Of a DNA stretch of 64,000 nucleotides, positions 57,324 to 64,000 are shown piece by piece. The notes beneath the pieces were generated by a model. It was not told the DNA's origin. It made no database searches and saw only the letters and a program-made list of their open reading frames with translations. Every line of letters starts with the position of its first letter. Within the stretch, counting starts at the first letter, position 1. The stretch is from Symbiotaphrina buchneri (Eukaryota; Ascomycota; Symbiotaphrinales; Symbiotaphrinaceae), in NCBI GenBank assembly GCA_001599915.1, contig BCIG01000003.1:620001-684000 (forward strand), written 5' to 3'. Made by a program: the position numbers and the translations under genes.

Positions 57324-60300
57324 ATGATGCCCTCTCATGCAGCAGAGCTCAAGCAGCAGGGCGCTCTGGAAGCGGCCAGGGACCCTGAAAGCAATGTCTC
57401 TGCCGAAGCTGCCGAAAAGAAGGTGGTTGACGAATCCCGCCAAGCTGGTGTCGCAGCATATCAGTTCGACCCCAATGCGTCTCCTGAAGACAAAGCTCAA
57501 GCCGCAGCATCTGTGAGTGTCTTCATTTTGCACCACGGCCCGATTCCTGGCTGACTGATAGCAGGAGGTGTCCGCTGGGTTCCACCACGAAAAGCATAAC
57601 AAGGCCACAGCCGTCGCCGTGGATACCGTATGTATCCTCTTTGGTCCCTGAACCATCCCAAAGACTGACCGAGATTTAGAATGGTGGGCCGGATCAGTAC
57701 GACCTTCCTCCCCCGTCCAAGGCAGGAGCAATAGTAGAAACTCGAAAAGTGGCAAATGGGGCCACGACGGAACCAGATAGGTATGCGTCGGAAGAGCAGG
57801 CTCGCTGGATAGAACGCGCTGGTTGGGCTCCTAGATTTGGGCCTGGCAGTTTCGCCCAAGATACAGAGGAGACAACGCTCTTGGACCACCAGACATGGCT
57901 GGAAGGGAAACTAGAGGATAAATTCTTCGGTGGTATGTCAAATATCCTGTGGCCTTGCAGACCTAGTCTCTCAGAGAAGGGAAGCTGACTTCTTCTGGAT
58001 GCAAAGACTGGTACCACAATGCCGGTGTAATTATGTTAGCCTGCCTCGCTTCATGGTTCGTTGCTGTAGTTGGCGGGGGATTGGGCTGGATCTTCATCAT
58101 CATGGCATTCTGCTCTACCTATTATCGGACATCCATACGACGGACTCGGCGTAACTTCCGTGATGATATCAACAGAGAAATGGCCAAGGCAAAGCTTGAA
58201 ACGGACAACGAGAGTTTAGAGTGGATGAACAGTTTCCTAGTCAAGTTCTGGCCCATATTTGCTCCTGTCATATCCGAGACTGTGATCAACTCAGTGGACC
58301 AAGTGCTCAGCACGGCGACGCCAGCATTTCTCGACAGTCTTCGGCTGAAATCTTTCATACTCGGCACAAAGCCGCCTCGGATGGAATTCGTGAAGAGCTA
58401 CCCGAAAGCTGACGATGACATTGTCCTCATGGACTGGCGATTTAGTTTCACCCCCAACGACGTTGAGGATTTGACTTCTAGGCAGATCAAGAACAAGATT
58501 AACCCGTGAGTCCGTCGAACCGTTCTGCATGCAAAGTCTGACGTTCACTTAGAAAGGTAGTTTTGGAGGTCCGAGTCGGGAAAGGCGTGGTCAGTAAAGG
58601 GCTTGATGTGATTGTGGAGGACATGGCGTTCTCCGGTCTCATGAGGCTGAAAGTCAAACTCCAAATCCCTTTCCCTCATGTGGAAAGAGTGGAGATGTGC
58701 TTCCTTGAGCGCCCGACCATAGATTATGTCTGCAAGCCAATCGGTGGAGAAACCTTAGGATTCGATATCAACTTCATCCCGGGCCTAGAGAGCTTCATTA
58801 TGGAGCAGATCCACGGCAACCTGGCCCCAATCATGTACGATCCGAACGTTTTCCCCATCGAAGTGGCACAGATCCTCTCAGGGAGTCCGGTTGACCAAGC
58901 GATTGGCGTATTGGCTGTTACCATCTACACGGCTCATGGACTGAGAAATCCTGACAAGTTCTCCGGCACTCCAGATCCTTATGTAGTGGTATCCCTGAAC
59001 AATAGAGAAGATCTCGCGAGAACAAAGATCGTCAAGCAAAGCGCAAATCCAAGGTGGAACGAAACAGTCTTCATCATTCTCACCTCCTTCACGGATAGCC
59101 TGACACTCAAAGTCTATGACTTCAATGATTACAGGAAAGATAAAGAGCTGGGTATTGCAACGTTCGCTCTTGATCAGCTTGAAAGCGACCCTGAGCGTGA
59201 GAATGTACAGCTCGATATTACCGCAAGCGGTAAATCGCGTGGTGTCCTGTCTGCAGATATCAGGTTCTTCGGTGTCCTCAAGGGCCCTGCGCTTCCAGGT
59301 GGCAAATTCGGGCCTCCACCAGAATCCAATTCTGGTATTGCTAGATTTACTGTCGAGCAAGCCAAAGACCTGGACGGTTCGAAGAGCTTGGTTGGCAAAT
59401 TGAACCCTTATGCCGTTTTGCTTCTCAATGGAAAAGAGGTTCAGATCAGCAAGAAACTCAAGCGCACCAATAACCCTATCTTTGAAAATGCACACAAGGA
59501 ACTCCTCATCACTGATAAGAAGCATGCCAGGCTCGGTGTTGTAATCAAAGATGACAGAGACCTCTCGGCTGACCTTATCCTGGGCACCTACCAAATACGG
59601 CTGGAAGATATGCTTGAGATGATGGAGAAGGGCCAAGAATGGTATAATCTTGCTGGAACAAAGACGGGTCGTGTGAAGATGACTGTCCAATGGAAGCCGG
59701 TTGCATTAAAAGGCGCGCTCGGCGGCACTGGAGGTTACGTCACCCCAGTAGGTGTCATGCGCATCCACTTGAAGAATGGTCGTGACCTTCGAAATGTGGA
59801 CACGATGGGAAAGTCAGATCCTTACGTCCATGTGCTGCTGTCTGGTATCGAGAAAGGAAGAACCGTAACATTTGACAATAACTTGAATCCGGATTGGAAT
59901 GAGATCATTTACGTACCGGTCCATTCCCCTCGAGAGAGGCTTACATTGGAAGTCATGGATTCAGAAAATTACGGAAAAGACCGATCTCTTGGCCTTGTTG
60001 AGCTTCCTGTTGCAGATTATCTTGTGGAAGACGAAAATGGGGAATATCTTCCACATGACGAGAAGCGCCCGCAGAGTGCACAGCTAAGGATGGAAGGCCG
60101 CGGCACACCGAAGGGTGTTCTCAACTTCACGGCTGCCTTTTATCCGTGTCTGAACGTTGCCGATCCGGAAGAAGAGGAAGAAGAGCGAGAACAAGACCCG
60201 GAAAGGAACGTTGATAAGGCGCTTGTGGACGGAGAGAGGAAGAGCTCGGAAAAGGATGCCATCGACAAGGAAAATGAAAGCAGGCAGGCCGCGGATGTGG

Positions 60301-62170
60301 AACTTGCCAAAAAGCTTGCCGAAGGCGAAAAGGAACAAGGGGATTCTCTCGACAAGAAGCCGGCCAAGATACATCTTAGCCCGGAGCAACTGCTGCAATA
60401 CGGTCAGTAAAAGGACACCACCGTCTGATGAATCTGCTCTGCTGACAACTTGTGACATTCAGAAACGGGCTTGCTGATATTCAAATTAATTGAGGCGGAA
60501 ATGACGCATTTGAACTGTTACATTGAGATCTTGGTCGATGATAATGTGTTCCCCTCTTACAGTTCGTCGAGGATCCGCTCTAGGCATGCCAAGCTCGATG
60601 AAGGTCGGTAATCGCGCTTCCTAGTCCTATGTGCGAAATCTAATCCGGTAGCTAGTGAGTGATACACTCATTCGAGAGCTCGACGTTTCAAGGTTAACTA
60701 TCAGACTTCGGGAACGCCTTGACAACAAAGGAGAAAACAAGAAGGATGCAACAATCGCTAAGCTGAGTGGTAACACCCTTGACACGTTGAAACAATGCCT
60801 GGTACCTATCCACAATTCCCTTGTCGGCCAGAAGCTAACGATTATAGAACAACCCTACCTGGCTCTCCCTCCGAGATAATGAGGGGGGTATTAGTAAGGT
60901 TAAGGTCAGCTTGAAGTATATTCCTGTCAAGATGACACTTGACCCCAGCGAAAGCATCAATAACATGGGCCTACTTCGGGTGGACGTCTTGGATGCAGCG
61001 AATCTTCCAGCTGCAGATCGAAGCGGGTATAGTGACCCATATTGCAAATTTGTTCTCAACGGAAAAGACGTCTTCAAAACGAAAGTGCAGAAGAAGACGC
61101 TCCACCCCGCTTGGAATGAGTTCTTCGAGGTAGGAATACCTTCCAGGACCGATGCAGACTTCAAGGTCAGAGTCTACGACTGGGACTTTGGCGACAAAGC
61201 GGACTTCCTCGGTGAAGCGGCGATCAACCTCGACCTCTTAGATCCCTTCAAACAGCAGGAGTATAATCTTGCCTTGGACGGGAAATCTGGTACCATCCGG
61301 TTGAGGTTACTATTCAAACCCGACTATATCATGAGATCCCGCCAGGGTACTTCGACGTTCTCAGGGACCTTCGCGACTCCTGGAAAGGTGATCACCGGGG
61401 TTGCTGGGGCTCCCATCAAAGGAGCCGGAATGGTTGGAGGCGGCGTGGTGAAGGGTGCTTCGTTCATACGTCATGGTTTCAAAAGTAAGAAACGGAGTGA
61501 GGGGTACAATGGCTTTATCGAGCCTCCTGTTGAGGAAGAGGCCGTCAACGACGCAAGACAAGGTTCACCATTGCCCACCTCAACCCTGACTACGCCAAAT
61601 GGTAAGGCTGGCCACCTCGATGGCGCACCAGATGGTGCCAGCCCCCAGACGCCGGTTCACAGCCGGTCTCGGAGCATAGGTGGACAGTCTGCTGTCAGCA
61701 TGGCCGGTCACGGTCCAGAGACAGGGACAGCGAGCTTCTCCGTTGTTTCTGCGTCTGGCTACCCCTCCTCTGCGCATGTGCGCATACATATCCGGCAAAT
61801 AACGCCGAAAGGATTTAAAGACGTCCACAAGACAAAAGTCGTCAAGGGATCGTCTGAGCAAGTACGCTGGGAGAACGAGTCGTTTAAAGTTCCGTGTTCA
61901 GCCGATACGCAATTTCAGGTTCAAGTTAAATCACACTCAACGTTCGGCAGTGACGAAGAACTAGGCGAGGGCTTGTTCTTCATTGACGACTCGAGCGCTG
62001 GGGGCGAGAAGACAGTCCAGGCAGGCTCAGGCACGGTGCTGCTGAGGACCAGTTTTACACCGGCAGATAGCGGCAGCATCAGAGGCAGTCCGAGGAGCGT
62101 GAATGACTCGGGACGAAGGAGTTTTCTTAGCCGCAGGAGCAGGGCAGTATCGGGGACGGTTCCAAGTTAG
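57324..62170 (+). CDS. Tricalbin (ER-plasma membrane tether, SMP plus C2 domains)
   Basis: Eight exons: 57324-57512, 57565-57627, 57680-57932, 58007-58505, 58553-60402, 60463-60603, 60656-60801 and 60848-62170, about 1487 aa with every junction in phase. A hydrophilic N-terminus is followed by a hairpin membrane segment (MLACLASWFVAVVGGGLGWI, then FIIMAFCSTYY). The lipid-transfer SMP domain follows (SLEWMNSFLVKFWPIFAPVI to VFPIEVAQIL). At least four C2 domains are clear: VLAVTIYTAHGLRNPDKFSG, ARFTVEQAKDLDGSKSLVGK, MRIHLKNGRDLRNVDTMGKS and LLRVDVLDAANLPAADRSGY, with Asp-rich calcium loops (TPDPYVVV, KSDPYVHV, YSDPYCKF). A divergent fifth lies near the C-terminus (VRIHIRQITPKGFKDVHKTK). Tricalbins hold cortical ER to the plasma membrane and move lipids. 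The family is firm; the paralogue is not set. Confidence 0.95.
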
Positions 62171-63810
62171 GCTGAGTCAAGAAGCCCAACTGTGCCTTGG
62201 TGTTACGCATTTGAAGCGTTGATTCTTGCTTAATGAAAGATACCACTAATTCGAGCGCTTTACTTCTTGTCCTTTGACATGACCACTCAATGAAGTATTT
62301 TGCTGGCAGATCCTCTTATACTCCTTAAGAATGGTCGTGCGGTAGGTCTGGCGAAAGTGCCGCGGCCATATCTTCTTGCTCTAAACGTAGGCGCTGTACC
62401 CAGTGGGAAGACGTTGGGAATAAGCAGATTTGGATCGCCTCCATTGCCTGCTGACCGTGTCCCAATATGTGCAGACAAACTTTGTGAATGTATGAAGAAG
62501 ATTGTTCGGCTTGACAGAGGTTACCGTCTCTTTCTTGCATGGACCTCTAACTTTGCCATCCATACCTAAGGTACTATGTGTCTCTACGAAGAAGTAGGTA
62601 GTATCAGTATGAGGCAGGATCGGCCGCCAGTCCTTTTCGATGAAACCTTGCCAAAACATCAAGCCGCGAATGGAGGAGACCGGGTAGAAGTTCGAGCTGT
62701 TGGGCATCAAACCAATCGTTTTGCATCAGCTCGCAAGACCGATCACCCTGCCCCAATTCTGGGCTCGCGGGGTACGGGGCAGGAGAGGGCCAAGCGCTGG
62801 AACGCGTGCACTGCTGTGTGGATACAAGAGCACCCAGGATTGGACAAGTTTTGTAGGAGTAACGAATGAGAGCTGGATCCGCCGCAGATCAGCGCAGGAC
62901 CTTCCAGTTATCGCGGTTAACCTAGATAGGTAAGATTCCAGGATGCAAAAGGCCGCTAGAAAACAGCAGGCTAGCCATATCTGTCTTGACCGATACAGGC
63001 ATGGTAAGGTACCTGTACGAAGTGTCCCTTTGGGAGTCACGTCCGTCTCAAGGTCGAGTTGGTTTGCTGAGCTGTTGGGCGGGTTTGCACTGAGTTCTTC
63101 GTATCTGATTGGTTGGCTGGGAAGTCATCTACAGACCAAGCGTAATTTAGCCTTATTATGAAGTACCTTACCGCTACCTGTGCGCTGCACGAGTACGGAA
63201 GTCCTACACCTACGAACGTACAGAATAGGACTTGTACGAAGTACCCTCCTGTGCTGCAGAAGCCCTCACGTCACCCACGCCAGCCAATCAAGAGGTGCAT
63301 GCACAGACAGCTGTTCGGATTCCGAGCCAAATGACCTAAGGTAAGTTAAGACGAGAGGCCAACCGACATCTTGCACGGTTAGGGGCCTCGTTCTGCCGTC
63401 ATCGCTCTCCTTCTCCTTTGCCTCATCATCTCTACCTTGCCCCTTTGATTCACTTTCTTCCCCACAACTCCTGAGTCCTGACTCGATTCGCCTCGCCGCC
63501 CTAAGTTCTCTCACGACAATAGAGCCTCGTCCTTGATCAATCTGCGATCAATTGAGTGTGAGGTGAGTTGTTTGCTTGCCCACCATTTCAGCTCATCCCG
63601 TGACTGTGGCTGGTGCTTTCGTGGCGACTTGGCCCTTTCTCTTGCACACCACCCTCAGAGAAAGTCGACTGGCTTCTACTCTTGGGCCGAGCATTCTCTA
63701 ACCCGGGTTGCTTTCCCGTTCATCGCATACAGATCCCCGTCTTGTCGGGCTGTTTACTGACGTTCGGATCAACTAGAAGGCATTCGAATTACCATCATCA
63801 GAGCGTCATC
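62171..63810. other. Spacer between tricalbin and the right-edge gene
   Basis: About 1.6 kb. TACGAAGTACC- and AGGTAAGGT-type motifs recur at about 63000-63340. A long pyrimidine-rich stretch (63400-63530) precedes the likely transcribed leader of the next gene. No coding gene is supported. Confidence 0.5.
63563..63776 (+). other. Probable 5' UTR intron of the right-edge gene
   Basis: Donor AG|GTGAGT and acceptor CTAG bound 214 nt, with a CTGAC branch-like site about 20 nt before the acceptor. It ends 34 nt before the ATG at 63811. Large 5' UTR introns are common in highly expressed fungal genes. Inferred from signals alone. Confidence 0.5.
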
Positions 63811-64000
63811 ATGGCCTCCAAAATCCGCGACGCTCTTCCTTCGCACCTGAAGTCAAATGCTGCTGCCAATGGCGGCGCTGAAGATGGCTTCGCCAGGAAA
63901 CACCATGGCAAGAGCCAGAGTCATGTTGTAAGTGGTCATTCTCGTCTCTGTCTGTCTCAGGGAAGCGAATGTTTCGGGTGCTGCCGCAGCCGTCGATCCT
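63811..64000 (+). CDS. First coding exon of an unidentified gene, cut by the window edge
   Basis: The ATG at 63811 opens MASKIRDALPSHLKSNAAAN, then GGAEDGFARKHHGKSQSHV. A clear donor (GTAAGT, 63928) follows at phase 0 after 39 codons. The start follows a pyrimidine-rich leader and a likely UTR intron, so it is probably a well-expressed gene. The 39 residues are polar with no signal peptide; I do not recognise the family and give no function. The rest lies beyond the window. Confidence 0.6.
   Translation, partial: MASKIRDALPSHLKSNAAANGGAEDGFARKHHGKSQSHVVSGHSRLCLSQGSECFGCCRSRRS

Overview
The window is nuclear DNA of a filamentous ascomycete (Pezizomycotina). Genes are single and unclustered on both strands. 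Introns are short, mostly about 50-60 nt, with GTRNGT donors and CAG/TAG acceptors. The protein families fit this group: Crh-type and GH5 cell-wall enzymes, a KRE9/KNH-like GPI protein, a 2EXR protein, and a fungal XLF with a long tail. The sequence does not let me name a genus. I resolved 21 complete protein-coding genes plus the first coding exon of a 22nd at the right edge. Most have their full exon structure, with the reading phase checked across each proposed junction.

Layout. Left part (1-19 kb): Crh-type transglycosylase (-), XLF/Nej1-like end-joining factor (-), a TIR element of about 480 bp, cactin (+), a forkhead regulator (+), a 3.2-kb gene-free stretch, and RTC1/WDR24 of the SEACAT/GATOR2 complex (-). 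Middle (19-43 kb): HMT1/ABCB6-type half transporter (+), an unrecognised protein with two RRM-like segments (-), a large F-box/WD-like protein ending in a CaaX box (-), TIM50 (-), a 2EXR protein (+), a KRE9/KNH-like GPI protein (-), a TenA/THI-4-like protein (+), GH5 exo-1,3-beta-glucanase (-), a 3.2-kb gene-free stretch, and aldehyde dehydrogenase (+). Right part (43-64 kb): M28 glutamate-carboxypeptidase-like protein (-), Ent3-type epsin (-), a cyclophilin with two possible starts (+), RNA polymerase III subunit RPC34 (-), STI1 (-), a ComA/Hsa32-like phosphosulfolactate synthase family protein (+), tricalbin (+), and the partial gene.

Most genes are core housekeeping functions: protein import, TORC1 control, splicing, Pol III transcription, vesicle traffic, ER-plasma membrane contact, chaperones and wall remodelling. 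They form no pathway cluster. I see no biosynthetic gene cluster, retroelement, tRNA, rRNA or CRISPR array. The items most worth a second look are the CaaX-ended F-box protein with a hairpin just past its stop, the repeated VIG motifs in the XLF tail, the mitochondrial-looking ComA/Hsa32 homologue head-to-head with STI1, the TIR element between XLF and cactin, and the GTAC- and AGGTAAGGT-rich motifs scattered through intergenic DNA.
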